Assembly (NCBI GenBank): GCA_021648375.1 | Contig: JAKISW010000021.1 | Location: 1 to 50,709, forward strand | Direction: 5' to 3' | DNA from: Devosiaceae bacterium | GTDB taxonomy: Bacteria > Pseudomonadota > Alphaproteobacteria > Rhizobiales > Devosiaceae | Length of the DNA stretch: 50,709 nt | Shown: one piece after another, positions 1-8,562 of the stretch | Numbering within the stretch: the first letter of the stretch is position 1 | Layout: each line of letters begins with the position of its first letter | Program-made: the position numbers and the translations under genes | The notes under the pieces: generated by a model | What the model saw: the letters and a program-made list of their open reading frames with translations, nothing else | What the model was told of the DNA's origin: nothing | Databases searched by the model: none

Positions 1-913
1 GTAATTGCCCGATATGTTCGTCGCAAATCCAGCTATCAGGTTCTGGTGAACCTTCTGGCCAGATACGAAAGCGCACACGATTAAACTCAGAATTCAGTTG
101 TATTTGATGGCGCACCCGATAGGCACACCCGCGCTGGATATCAACCTTTGCCGGTGGATTGGTGGCAATAGCCCATTCATCAGGTGAGCTGGAATGATCC
201 CCCCAAGCAATAAAACTTCTGGCACCGCCGGTCGGCATTGAAACGGCCATGCCAGCGCTAGACCAGCCAACTTTGATACCACGGGGGGGCACCCCTTCAA
301 CCATTCCCACATGAAAATCGCTCAGGCCAAGCCATTTGGAATAAACCGGCTCAAGAAAGCGCACCCGATAGGTGGCTTCCTGACTTTTTCCCGGTGAACC
401 AATTACCAATAATGCATCAGGGGCAACCGGGGCTCGAGATCTGATCAGATTGTTATGACTATCCAGATCAAAAGCCCCGTTTACAATCTGCCCTACCTGT
501 TGAATATCGGCAAAAGCACTAAGGTCACTCAAATCCAGATTTTGCTGTAAAGGCGCTGGATTCCAATCAAATTCAATGGTTTTGCTAATGGTGTTATTTC
601 CGGCAGCAATAACCAGTTCTATCTGGTTTTTTCCGTCCTGCAATTGGGGATCATTGCGTGAAATTTCCACGCAAAATTCTCCAAAATGGCGACACCGCAA
701 TTCCCCCGGAGATTTTTTATAACCGTTCAGCCAGTCCGTTCCCACATCATGCACCGGCTCCACATAGAGCGGCCTGTATTCCCCATTGTTCAATCTGAAT
801 TCAGATCGCTTGGGAATTTCATCCAATCCGTTTATCATTCCGTGAAAGGTCAAATCTTCGACGCGAAACTGAAATTGCTGGGATGTGCCATAGGTCGGAT
901 CGATAGTTAGCAT
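1..913 (-). CDS. Hypothetical protein, 3' end outside the window
   Basis: An uninterrupted minus-strand frame of about 304 codons starts at ATG 913 and runs off the left edge, so the C-terminus is missing. I do not recognise the family. There is no signal peptide or membrane helix. The residues alternate like a beta-sandwich protein, and the later part (segments such as YRVRHQIQLNSEFNRVRF and IWPEGSPEPDSW) resembles the concanavalin-like folds of carbohydrate-active proteins; that is impression, not a motif match. It is divergent from the XylD-like dehydratase, with a 114-bp gap carrying a TTTGGTAT motif, so it is probably co-regulated with the sugar-acid genes. The reading frame is certain; the function is not. 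Confidence 0.7.
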   Translation of the reverse strand, partial: MLTIDPTYGTSQQFQFRVEDLTFHGMINGLDEIPKRSEFRLNNGEYRPLYVEPVHDVGTDWLNGYKKSPGELRCRHFGEFCVEISRNDPQLQDGKNQIELVIAAGNNTISKTIEFDWNPAPLQQNLDLSDLSAFADIQQVGQIVNGAFDLDSHNNLIRSRAPVAPDALLVIGSPGKSQEATYRVRFLEPVYSKWLGLSDFHVGMVEGVPPRGIKVGWSSAGMAVSMPTGGARSFIAWGDHSSSPDEWAIATNPPAKVDIQRGCAYRVRHQIQLNSEFNRVRFRIWPEGSPEPDSWICDEHIGQL

Positions 914-960
914 AATGGAGTATCCACTCAGGTCTGTTTAGAAACATTGCTAAAGTTTGA

Positions 961-972
961 TTTGGTATGATA
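961..972 (+). promoter_or_regulatory. TTTGGTATGATA motif (candidate operator, site A)
   Basis: This site lies between the divergent starts at 913 and 1028. The same core recurs at 8261-8277, 8446-8457 and 9669-9680, always upstream of sugar-acid genes. It resembles one half of the TTGGTATACCAA-type operator known for UxuR/ExuR GntR-family regulators of hexuronate genes. Assigning it to a GntR protein is inference; no such regulator is encoded in the window. Confidence 0.4.
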
Positions 973-1027
973 GGTTTGTCAAGATGTGCAATTTAACAAT
1001 TAATATTTGATTTTTGGAGCAAAAGAA

Positions 1028-2806
1028 ATGACTAAAAATAATGGCGATAAATTCCGCTCCAGAGACTGGTTCGATAATCCTGACCATATTGATCTGACGG
1101 CGCTTTATTTAGAGCGGTTTATGAATTATGGCACAACTTTAGAGGAATTGCAGTCCGGCAGGCCAATAATAGGCATCGCCCAGTCCGGTTCAGACCTTAA
1201 CCCGTGCAACCGCATCCACCTTGATTTGCTATCGCGGATACGGGATGGAATTCGTGATGGTGGTGGCATACCAATTGCTTTTCCCACCCACCCCACATTT
1301 GAAAACTGTAAACGACCAACAGCAGCACTGGACCGCAATCTGACCTATCTTGGGCTGGTGGAAATTTTAAACGGCTACCCGATCGATGCGGTGGTTTTAA
1401 CCACCGGATGCGACAAGACCACCCCTTCAATGTTAATGGCAGCCTCCACCGTGGATATTCCAGCTATCGTACTTTCAGGCGGCCCAATGCTTGACGGCTG
1501 GCATCAGGGCAAACTTGTTGGATCAGGAACAGTGATCTGGCAAAGCCGACGGGATCTGGCGGCGGGTCTGATTGACGAGAAAACCTTTATGGAGCGCGCT
1601 GCACAAAGCGCGCCTTCCCTTGGCCATTGCAACACTATGGGCACGGCGCTTACCATGAATTCTCTGGCGGAGGCCATGGGAATGTCGCTGACCGGCTGCG
1701 CCTCCATCCCCGCCCCATATCGAGAACGGGGGCAGATGGCCTATAAAAGTGGCCAACGCATCGTGGCCATGGCTTACGAAGATCTAAAGCCATCTGATAT
1801 CATAAATCCGGCGGTCATTCGCAATGCAATTATTGTTAATTCCGCCCTTGGTGGTTCCACCAATGCCCAGCCCCACATCGCGGCGATTGCCCGCCATGCC
1901 GGAATTGAAATCGAGAGGGATGACTGGCAGACCTATGGGCTGGACATTCCCCTTCTTGCCAACGTGCAACCGGCCGGAGAATATCTTGGGGAGCGCTTTC
2001 ATCGGGCCGGAGGAGTTCCGGCAATTATGTGGGAACTGCTTAAAGCAGATAAAATTGATGGAAGTACAAAAACCGTTACCGGCAAAAGTTTAGGTGAAAA
2101 TTTGCAGGGCTGTGAGGCCACGGATCGAGAGGTTATTTATTCCTATTCAAACCCGATTAAAGAGCGGGCCGGATATGTGGTTCTAAAGGGAAATATGTTT
2201 GATTTTGCCATCATGAAAACTTCGGTGATTTCTGATGAATTTCAAAAACGCTACCTGAACGAAAAGGGAAAAGAAGGCATATTTGAAGTCCGAGCGGTGG
2301 TATTTGAAGGGTCGGATGATTATCACGCAAGAATTAATGATCCGGCGCTCAATATTGATGTGAAAACTATTCTGGTAATTCGCGGAGCTGGTCCCGTTGG
2401 CTGGCCCGGATCGGCAGAAGTTGTAAATATGCAGCCGCCTGAGCACCTAATAAAAGCGGGGATTTTGTCCCTGCCCACCCTTGGTGACGGGCGCCAATCG
2501 GGGACTTCTGATTCTCCATCAATTTTACACGCCACCCCGGAAAGTGCTGTTGGCGGTGGACTTTCTTTGCTGAAAACCGGCGATATTATTCGCATTGATC
2601 TTAACCGGCAAAGTTGCGACATGCTTGTTGATAGTGATGAACTTGCGCAACGGCGTGCTGCATATGAGCCGCAAATACCTGAAAGCGAAACCCCATGGCA
2701 GGAAATCTATCGCCAAACAGTTGGTCCGCTGGCCGATGGAGGGGTAATTGAATCTGCCGTAAAATTCAGAAAAACGTCGCGCAAACTTCCCCGTCACAAT
2801 CATTGA
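1028..2806 (+). CDS. IlvD/Edd family sugar-acid dehydratase, XylD-like
   Basis: A 592-residue protein of the pentonate/hexonate branch of the IlvD/Edd family, which dehydrates an aldonate to a 2-keto-3-deoxy acid. The three iron-sulfur cysteines are C60 (DLNPC), C128 (TTGCDKTTPS) and C201 (LGHCNTMGTA), the spacing described for Caulobacter D-xylonate dehydratase. The GRQSGTSD stretch near residue 488 supplies the conserved active-site Ser. Length is typical (about 580-600). I chose ATG 1028 because GGAG lies 8 nt upstream; an in-frame TTG at 1007 would add 7 residues without support. Substrate could be xylonate, arabinonate, fuconate or a related acid. Its place opposite an aldose oxidation operon supports a non-phosphorylative pathway. 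Confidence 0.9.
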   Translation: MTKNNGDKFRSRDWFDNPDHIDLTALYLERFMNYGTTLEELQSGRPIIGIAQSGSDLNPCNRIHLDLLSRIRDGIRDGGGIPIAFPTHPTFENCKRPTAALDRNLTYLGLVEILNGYPIDAVVLTTGCDKTTPSMLMAASTVDIPAIVLSGGPMLDGWHQGKLVGSGTVIWQSRRDLAAGLIDEKTFMERAAQSAPSLGHCNTMGTALTMNSLAEAMGMSLTGCASIPAPYRERGQMAYKSGQRIVAMAYEDLKPSDIINPAVIRNAIIVNSALGGSTNAQPHIAAIARHAGIEIERDDWQTYGLDIPLLANVQPAGEYLGERFHRAGGVPAIMWELLKADKIDGSTKTVTGKSLGENLQGCEATDREVIYSYSNPIKERAGYVVLKGNMFDFAIMKTSVISDEFQKRYLNEKGKEGIFEVRAVVFEGSDDYHARINDPALNIDVKTILVIRGAGPVGWPGSAEVVNMQPPEHLIKAGILSLPTLGDGRQSGTSDSPSILHATPESAVGGGLSLLKTGDIIRIDLNRQSCDMLVDSDELAQRRAAYEPQIPESETPWQEIYRQTVGPLADGGVIESAVKFRKTSRKLPRHNH

Positions 2807-2869
2807 TTGTCATCAATAAAATCGGTGTTTGTTCCACCTGCAAATGCAGTAGAAATCAGGTGACATGCT

Positions 2870-3124
2870 TTAAGTCTTTGTTTTATCGCGCTGCCGAAAC
2901 AGCAACTAAAGTTGCTGATCTTTTTGCCTCGCGCCGGCAGGCTGGTAAACCGCAAAGGCACTTCACCCTAAGGTGTTTTCTTGGCAGCGCTCTTAAGTCT
3001 TTGTTTTATCGCGCTGCCGAAACAGAAAACCGCAAGAGCACTTTTCTTGGCAGCGCTCTTAAGTCTTTGTTTTATCGCGCTGCCGAAACAGAAAACCGCA
3101 AGAGCACTTTTCTTGGCAGCGCTC
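2870..3124. repeat. Tandem 66-bp hairpin repeat, three copies
   Basis: Two copies, identical as read, occupy 2993-3058 and 3059-3124. A third at 2870-2992 begins and ends with the same half-units but has about 57 extra bases inside. Each unit holds the inverted repeat GCGCTGCC...GGCAGCGC, and a second overlapping pair AAGAGC...GCTCTT that would compete with it. The extra material in copy 1 carries its own short palindromes (CAACTAAAGTTG and CACCCTAAGGTG). The block fills the gap between two convergent genes and stops 2 bp from the esterase stop codon. The unit is 22 codons long, so an open frame persists through it, but that frame has no credible start and I treat the array as non-coding, REP-like DNA. 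Confidence 0.85.
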
Positions 3125-3126
3125 TA

Positions 3127-4113
3127 TTACTCTTTTAACGATTTAAGCCAATTGGCAGTCTCGGTTACCGCCTTATCAGCAAGGGGGGAGCAGTGGACGG
3201 CTTCAAGAAATCCGTGAGCGGCATTTGCATAAAGGTGGCTTGAAACATCCACTCCGGCATCACGCAATTTTTGCTCGAACAACAGGTTTTCATCGACCAG
3301 AATATCCTGGGCCGCAATGCACATATGAACCGCTGGAAGCAAAGCCAGCACATCCCTATCAAAACGAAGAGGTGCGGCGCGGGGATCAGCACGCTGATGA
3401 AATTCCTCGCAATAAGTATTCCAGAAAAACTCCATTCTTTCCCGGATTAATAAATAGGGCAGGCTGGCAAATTTTTTGTAGGAATTGCGATCAAGATCGC
3501 TATCAAACACGCCATAATTCAACAATAATCCAGCAATAGATTTTTGCGCCGTCTCGCTTATTTGCGCGAAAATGGAAACCACAAGATTGGCACCACTGGA
3601 ATCCCCGCCCAGCACCACCTGTCCGGAATTGTTGGCGAATTGGTTTGAATTGGCCAGAACAAATTCAACCGCCTCAGAGCTTGAATTCAAACTGTTGGGG
3701 AATTGTACTTCCGGGGCCAGCGGGTAATCCAACGACAGGATATTGCAACCGCTTTCAAACGCATAGGCGCGCATCAGGCGATCATGGGTATCAAGGCCAA
3801 GCATCATCCAGCCGCCCCCGTGCAAATAGATAAGCAGGGGCTTATCGCTTGCATCAGAAACCGTATAAAGACGCGCCGCCATCGCAGTTTCGCCAATTTG
3901 CAAATCCCGGGTTACAACCGCTGGAGGAGCAGGGGCGGCCCGGGACCAGTTCAGGCGAGCAGCACTGGAGGCGGCGCGAAGAGAAAAGACGGTGGGGTTT
4001 GATCCCACTTCCCGGCTTACATATTCACGAACGGAATAGAGAAATTTAAGCAGCTCAGGCTCAAGGCCCGAATCTGCATCAATATTCTTTTCTTCTCTTG
4101 GAACTAAACTCAT
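3127..4113 (-). CDS. Alpha/beta hydrolase, HSL-type esterase/lipase
   Basis: A 328-residue alpha/beta hydrolase of the hormone-sensitive-lipase (fold-3) family. The oxyanion motif HGGGW is at about 98-102, the nucleophile is S172 in GDSSG, and the acid and base are D270 (QDILVDE) and H300 (AHGF). No signal peptide is visible, so it is probably cytoplasmic. It is last in the operon starting at 8216 and its ATG overlaps the stop of the dehydrogenase gene (TAATG). Such enzymes open esters or lactones or remove acetyl groups; deacetylating an imported sugar or hydrolysing a lactone would fit here. The substrate is unknown. Confidence 0.88.
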   Translation of the reverse strand: MSLVPREEKNIDADSGLEPELLKFLYSVREYVSREVGSNPTVFSLRAASSAARLNWSRAAPAPPAVVTRDLQIGETAMAARLYTVSDASDKPLLIYLHGGGWMMLGLDTHDRLMRAYAFESGCNILSLDYPLAPEVQFPNSLNSSSEAVEFVLANSNQFANNSGQVVLGGDSSGANLVVSIFAQISETAQKSIAGLLLNYGVFDSDLDRNSYKKFASLPYLLIRERMEFFWNTYCEEFHQRADPRAAPLRFDRDVLALLPAVHMCIAAQDILVDENLLFEQKLRDAGVDVSSHLYANAAHGFLEAVHCSPLADKAVTETANWLKSLKE

Positions 4114-5192
4114 TACAGCGTCACAAAACCGGACAAGTCCAGCCCAAGATTTTTACCAACATCTGCAATGTCATCAATGGTACGATACGGCAATATTATG
4201 CCTCGCAAATTATATTCCTTTTCATATTGGCTCTCCATTTCACCGGGAACAAGTATGGCCCGATCGGGATCAATCCGGGTAGAAGCGTGCACCTCTGAGA
4301 CAATTTCATCCACATCACTTCCGAATGCAGCCAACTGCCTGAAAGCGGCAATATTAATCGCCATAAAAAACTGGCCATCGCGTCCAGCAATCGGGCCACT
4401 GATCATATCGCCAAGAGAAGTGCCATAACCTGCACCGGAAAGTAATGTTGAAAGCATGCCAACCATCATCGCCAGCGCAATACCTTTGTGACCACCGGCC
4501 GGTTGAATTAAACCATCCAAAGCAATTTTTGCGTCAGTGGTGGGATTGCCCTCAGAATCAAATGCCCAGCCCTCAGGGATCGAGAGACCCTTTTGGTGAT
4601 ATACCCGGATTTTACCGTGGGCCGTTGCTCCAAAAGCCAGGTCTAAAACCACCGGGGGTTCATTCTCGCCCGGAATGGCAATAGAAATGGGGTTCATCCC
4701 GACAATTTTATCACGCCCTCCAACAGGGGCCATTGTGGGCAGAGCGTTGGAGCCAACCAGGCCAATCATGCCAGCTTTAGCGGCGCGCAAAGTATACCAA
4801 TCAAGCGCTCCACAATGATTGGAGCCACGAAGCGCGCTTAGGGCAATTCCGTTTTCTGCCGCAGCTTCAATGGCCAGATCCATGGCGTATGAGGCGCCAA
4901 TCTGGCCCATATTATTGTTGCCATCAACTACGATTGCCCCTTTTTTTGAAGAGACAATTGATGGCGCAGCTTTTGGGTCAACGCCGCCTTTGGTGAGTTT
5001 ATGAACATAATCGGGAATGCGCAAAACCCCATGGGAGTGCACTCCGCGAAGATCCGCATGAACCAGTGAATCGGTTAATAATGAGGCGTCCCTGTCACTC
5101 ATTTTACAAGCGATAAAAATTGCCTTCACCGCATCAACCAGAGTTTGCGGTGCTATGCGAATGTCGGTTTCGCTTGTGGGATAGTCGGCCAT
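4113..5192 (-). CDS. Malate/L-lactate dehydrogenase (Ldh2) family oxidoreductase
   Basis: A 359-residue NAD(P)-dependent oxidoreductase of the Ldh2/YlbC/YiaK family. The N-terminal stretch LRGVHSHGVLRIPDYV and the GSNHCGALDWY motif near residue 125 are typical, as is the glycine-rich PAGGHKGIALAMMVGML near 230. Relatives reduce 2-keto acids or oxidise 2-hydroxy acids, including 2,3-diketogulonate and delta-piperidine-2-carboxylate. In an operon with an aldose dehydrogenase and lactonase, a step on a 2-keto sugar acid is a reasonable guess. It follows the mutarotase-like gene after 27 bp and overlaps the esterase start by one base. Confidence 0.88.
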   Translation of the reverse strand: MADYPTSETDIRIAPQTLVDAVKAIFIACKMSDRDASLLTDSLVHADLRGVHSHGVLRIPDYVHKLTKGGVDPKAAPSIVSSKKGAIVVDGNNNMGQIGASYAMDLAIEAAAENGIALSALRGSNHCGALDWYTLRAAKAGMIGLVGSNALPTMAPVGGRDKIVGMNPISIAIPGENEPPVVLDLAFGATAHGKIRVYHQKGLSIPEGWAFDSEGNPTTDAKIALDGLIQPAGGHKGIALAMMVGMLSTLLSGAGYGTSLGDMISGPIAGRDGQFFMAINIAAFRQLAAFGSDVDEIVSEVHASTRIDPDRAILVPGEMESQYEKEYNLRGIILPYRTIDDIADVGKNLGLDLSGFVTL

Positions 5193-5219
5193 AAATTCTC
5201 TCGCAGTTAGCTTAAATTA

Positions 5220-6239
5220 TTAAAGGGCTTGCAGCCTTACTTCGCTGGTGGTGGTTAGTTTTTCACCAGCCGCCAATTCAACAAAAGTTGAAATACCCTC
5301 TTTGGCGATTGGATTTTCTATAGAACAAGAAGCTTGAGGTCCCAGATCAAAGGCGCCGGCAACAGCCTCAATTCCCAACGTTCTAAATTTGCCATCAAAA
5401 GGGGCTTCGGTGCGCCCACAATTGGATATCCAGATTACCAGACTTGGCAAAAGTTCTGCATCATAGGAAAAAATCACCTCAAAACCGAGTTTTTCATAGA
5501 CCAGTCTGACTTTACCTTTTGGTGCGCCAATCTGCACCAATGCCTCAAAGGGTTCGTCCGGGGGCAGCTTGGTCAAGTCCATTTTTTTTCCATCAATTAA
5601 GGGGACAGCGTTAAGCCCTTCAAACCGGGCATTGGTGGCAATTGGTGCGTTTTCATCAATCAAAGACACCGGATAGGTCCACCCCGACCCAGCAGTTGCA
5701 ACTTCAAGGTTTAGCGAACCTGGCTGCTCGGGAAGTAAAAAACACGGATGCAATGAGAAGGGAAATTTTATATCGCTGCGGGCAGCAATATTCAGTTCCA
5801 CCTGATACCCAGGTCCATCAGGCAGCAGTGATACTTTTCTTGAAACATGCTCAAATGGATGGGGCGCGGGTGGGTAGCAAATCATTTGCCCTGAGTTTGA
5901 GTTGTCCTTATCAATTTGCACATCCCACAAATTATTGACTGCAAACCCGTGAAACCAGTTATCGTTTGCAAATTTTTGCTCCGGGTTTTGCTTCCAGTTT
6001 TGCGGCAGTGCTTCGCTGATATCCGGCGCACCATAGGGAGCGCAAACAAAATCCCCGCAAAGGTTTTTAATAAGAGGGAGCCAGTCTTCAGCGCCGGGGC
6101 GATCGTGCCAGTTGGGGCAGGTAAGTGGATTTATCGGGTCCATTCCGGGCAAATTGAATTTTGCAGGCCCAATCATGCCACCATTGGCCTGTAATGAAAG
6201 CTGTCCGTAATCACCGAGAAGTTGGGGGGCATTACTCAA
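5220..6239 (-). CDS. Aldose 1-epimerase (mutarotase)-like protein
   Basis: A 339-residue protein with the look of the galactose-mutarotase-like fold: an early HGFAVNNLW segment, a central SLHPCFLLP segment where mutarotases carry a catalytic His, and a late ISNCGR...LGIEAVAGAFDLG stretch like the family's C-terminal acid-containing strand. The match is by pattern, not close identity, and some members of this fold are not epimerases. Its start overlaps the SMP-30 stop by 4 bp, so the two are translationally coupled. Interconverting sugar anomers before C1 oxidation would suit the operon. No export signal is present. Confidence 0.7.
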   Translation of the reverse strand: MSNAPQLLGDYGQLSLQANGGMIGPAKFNLPGMDPINPLTCPNWHDRPGAEDWLPLIKNLCGDFVCAPYGAPDISEALPQNWKQNPEQKFANDNWFHGFAVNNLWDVQIDKDNSNSGQMICYPPAPHPFEHVSRKVSLLPDGPGYQVELNIAARSDIKFPFSLHPCFLLPEQPGSLNLEVATAGSGWTYPVSLIDENAPIATNARFEGLNAVPLIDGKKMDLTKLPPDEPFEALVQIGAPKGKVRLVYEKLGFEVIFSYDAELLPSLVIWISNCGRTEAPFDGKFRTLGIEAVAGAFDLGPQASCSIENPIAKEGISTFVELAAGEKLTTTSEVRLQAL

Positions 6240-7123
6240 GATGAATTTCCATCAGCAAGCAAAAACGCTTTTGCATCAACATCAAAAACCTCGATCTGAC
6301 CAAGCTCATGTTCAGTTACATAAAGGCGTTTTTCACCGTCCCGGCCAAATGCTACATTTGTGGGAGCTGAACCTGCGGTTTTGATGCGTTCAACAATCTC
6401 GCCTGCAGGAGAAATCACCGCAATATTGCCCTCCCCATAGACAGTGCACCATAGGCGTCCATCCTCAGAAAAACCCATGCCATCCGGTCCACGAAATCCA
6501 CCCGTCCAATCGGGAGCCAAAACATTGGTGAATTTTTTTCTTTTTCCGCTTACCCGTCCCTCTGTCACCGCATATCTAAAAATATCACCGCTGATCATCT
6601 CATTGATATAAAGATTTCCATCAGGACCAAATGCTATACCGTTGGCAAAACGCAAACCGGTATCAATCGCTTTTGCTGTTTTTTTAACAATGTCTATTTC
6701 CCACAATTTACCATCAAAGGGCGCGCTTTGCCAATCCGGTCGCGGGGCACCATCAACTACCCAATCGGCCATGGTGATGCCGCTATCGGTCATATAAAGC
6801 AGGCCTCTTGACGAGAAGCACAGATCATTGGGCAATAAAAAATCACCCTTGTCACCAGAAGTCAAAACCGTTTCAACAGTGCCATCCATATCAACGCACA
6901 ACAGGGCGGGGGGTACCGTATCAGCGACCCAGATCATGTTGTTTTGATCTATGCACAAACCGTTGGGGCAGCCAGCAGGAGCAATCTGGCGCGCAGCATC
7001 CCCGCTTTGGGAGATATGGGTAATTCCGGTACGCGGGGGGGCCATTTCCACGCATAGCCAGCCCTCTTTTGGGTGCAATCTTGGAGTTTCAGGCGCGCCA
7101 AGATCAGATGCAAATACAGCCAT
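6236..7123 (-). CDS. SMP-30/gluconolactonase family lactonase
   Basis: A 295-residue six-bladed beta-propeller of the SMP-30/gluconolactonase/LRE family (XylC and AraB-type lactonases). Repeating blades are visible as PNGLCIDQNNMIWVADT, LPNDLCFSSRGLLYMTDSG, FANGIAFGPDGNLYINE and GPDGMGFSEDGRLW; the acidic and Asn residues in these blades bind the divalent metal. The enzyme hydrolyses an aldonolactone to the open acid, the step between the aldo/keto reductase upstream and the XylD-like dehydratase opposite. It starts 13 bp after the reductase stop. The exact lactone is unknown. Confidence 0.88.
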   Translation of the reverse strand: MAVFASDLGAPETPRLHPKEGWLCVEMAPPRTGITHISQSGDAARQIAPAGCPNGLCIDQNNMIWVADTVPPALLCVDMDGTVETVLTSGDKGDFLLPNDLCFSSRGLLYMTDSGITMADWVVDGAPRPDWQSAPFDGKLWEIDIVKKTAKAIDTGLRFANGIAFGPDGNLYINEMISGDIFRYAVTEGRVSGKRKKFTNVLAPDWTGGFRGPDGMGFSEDGRLWCTVYGEGNIAVISPAGEIVERIKTAGSAPTNVAFGRDGEKRLYVTEHELGQIEVFDVDAKAFLLADGNSS

Positions 7124-7136
7124 TTTTTAAACTCCT

Positions 7137-8216
7137 TTAATCCGAAGGTGTTGGTGCCTCAGCGGGCAGAACTCCCTTTGCCTTCAGGTCAGACCAAAGG
7201 GCATTTGGTATTTTTTCTTCAAACGAATTGATATTATCGGTAACATGCTCGGGGGTGCGCGGACCCATCAGAACGCTGGCAACAGCTTTATGATGCAGAG
7301 GAAACTGAATTGCGACAGCCTTTAAAGAAACCCCATGATCATCACAGATTTGCTTGATCATGCCAGCGCGCTCAATTATTTCGGGAGGGGCGGGAACATA
7401 ATTAAAGGTTACGTTTTCTTTCCAGCTGGCAATTGCATCGCCCTTAGAGGACACATTACCAATTGAGCTAGGATCAGGATGAGAGAGAATTCCACTATTA
7501 TATACCCCGCCAATTATCAGCGAGATATTATTGCGCTCACATACCGGCATTAGTTTGGGCAGCGCCGACTGATCGAGAAGGGAATATCTCCCGGCCAGCA
7601 AAAAACAATCGAACTCAGCCCGGTCGGCAAAATCTGCCAGCATTTCCCATTGGTTCATGCCGCAACCAATAGCTGAGATAACCCCCTGATCCTTTAAATC
7701 AGAGAGCGCACGAAATGCACCATCAATCGCCTCATCAGGATAAAGATCAGGATCGTGAATATGTATTGCATCAAACCTGTCCAGACCCGTTCTTTTCAGG
7801 CTCGCTTCAATAGATCGCATAACCCCGTCTCTGGAAAAATCAAAATAGGGCCGTACGGGATCTGTACCCTTATATAGCTGCTCATCATCCCAAATCACCA
7901 TAACATCTTCACGGTCTGAAGGAGTAGCCGGATCATTTGGGTCAAGCAACAGCCGGCCTATTTTGGTGGAAACAAAAATTTTATCGCGGGGCAGGTCTTT
8001 GAGAGCAAAACCCACATTGCGTTCGGCATTGCCATATCCATAAACCGGGGCCAGATCAAAATAGGTCACCCCGGACTTAAAGGCTCTCTCAATGGTGGCC
8101 ACAACATCCTTTTGAGAAATAGGCTCGTAAAGGCCACCAAGGGGATTGGCCCCCAGCCCCAAAACCGGCATCTGCAATTTTGTGCGCCCAATCTGGCGAG
8201 TTTCCAAAATATTCAC
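7137..8216 (-). CDS. Aldo/keto reductase, L-fucose/D-threo-aldose dehydrogenase type
   Basis: A 359-residue aldo/keto reductase of the subfamily that oxidises aldoses at C1 with NAD(P) (D-threo-aldose, L-fucose and L-galactose dehydrogenases; pyridoxal 4-dehydrogenase is also a relative). The catalytic tetrad is visible as D54 (FDLAP), Y59 (VYGYG), K85 (STKIG) and a His in IHIHDPD near 152-154. I chose GTG 8216 because GGAGG lies 4 nt upstream; the frame is open to 8246 but without a better start. It is first in the operon 8216 to 3127. Probable role is first oxidation of an aldose to its lactone. Confidence 0.86.
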   Translation of the reverse strand: MNILETRQIGRTKLQMPVLGLGANPLGGLYEPISQKDVVATIERAFKSGVTYFDLAPVYGYGNAERNVGFALKDLPRDKIFVSTKIGRLLLDPNDPATPSDREDVMVIWDDEQLYKGTDPVRPYFDFSRDGVMRSIEASLKRTGLDRFDAIHIHDPDLYPDEAIDGAFRALSDLKDQGVISAIGCGMNQWEMLADFADRAEFDCFLLAGRYSLLDQSALPKLMPVCERNNISLIIGGVYNSGILSHPDPSSIGNVSSKGDAIASWKENVTFNYVPAPPEIIERAGMIKQICDDHGVSLKAVAIQFPLHHKAVASVLMGPRTPEHVTDNINSFEEKIPNALWSDLKAKGVLPAEAPTPSD

Positions 8217-8260
8217 TGTTCCTCCAAACAAAATCAGACGGTACAAAACCCAATTACTCG

Positions 8261-8277
8261 TTTTGGTATGATCAAAA
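8261..8277 (-). promoter_or_regulatory. TTTTGGTATGATCAAAA element (site B)
   Basis: This element lies 45 bp upstream of the reductase start. It carries the TTTGGTATGAT core of site A within short TTTTG/CAAAA arms. It is the best candidate operator for the five-gene operon. Assignment to a GntR/UxuR-like factor is inference. Confidence 0.4.
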
Positions 8278-8445
8278 TTATCTATTTTGTCAACCGATTC
8301 AACTGTAATTTTTTTACCAGTAATGCGTTATATATACCCACAAGCGCCTAAAAATCGCCGCTTTTCAGCGAAGTTCACACTATTCTTATGTGGAATTATA
8401 TTCAGACAAATTAAATCAGCATATTTTCTAATGCAATTAAAATAA

Positions 8446-8457
8446 TTTGGTATCACA
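8446..8457. promoter_or_regulatory. TTTGGTATCACA motif in the 8217-8562 gap (site C)
   Basis: This site is in the 346-bp stretch between the reductase start (8216) and the stop of the second lactonase (8563). It shares TTTGGTAT with sites A, B and D. I see no gene, RNA or clear terminator in the rest of this stretch, which is AT-rich and probably holds the operon promoter. Confidence 0.3.
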
Positions 8458-8562
8458 GCTATATTGATAATTTTGCTGACGTTAAACCGGATCAAATATG
8501 GCAGAACCCCATACGCCCGGCTCCGTACCTGATAATTAGAATCAAAACCAAAAAAACAAACT

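Noticed and set aside
2806..3126. CRISPR array
   Set aside because: The repeats abut with no variable spacers and the unit is 66 bp; no cas gene is present.
2803..3138. 111-codon open frame through the tandem repeat with 22-residue protein repeats
   Set aside because: Its start is a TTG overlapping the dehydratase stop and it has no ribosome site. The unit length is divisible by 3, so openness in several frames is expected; a parallel frame is also open at 2981-3217.
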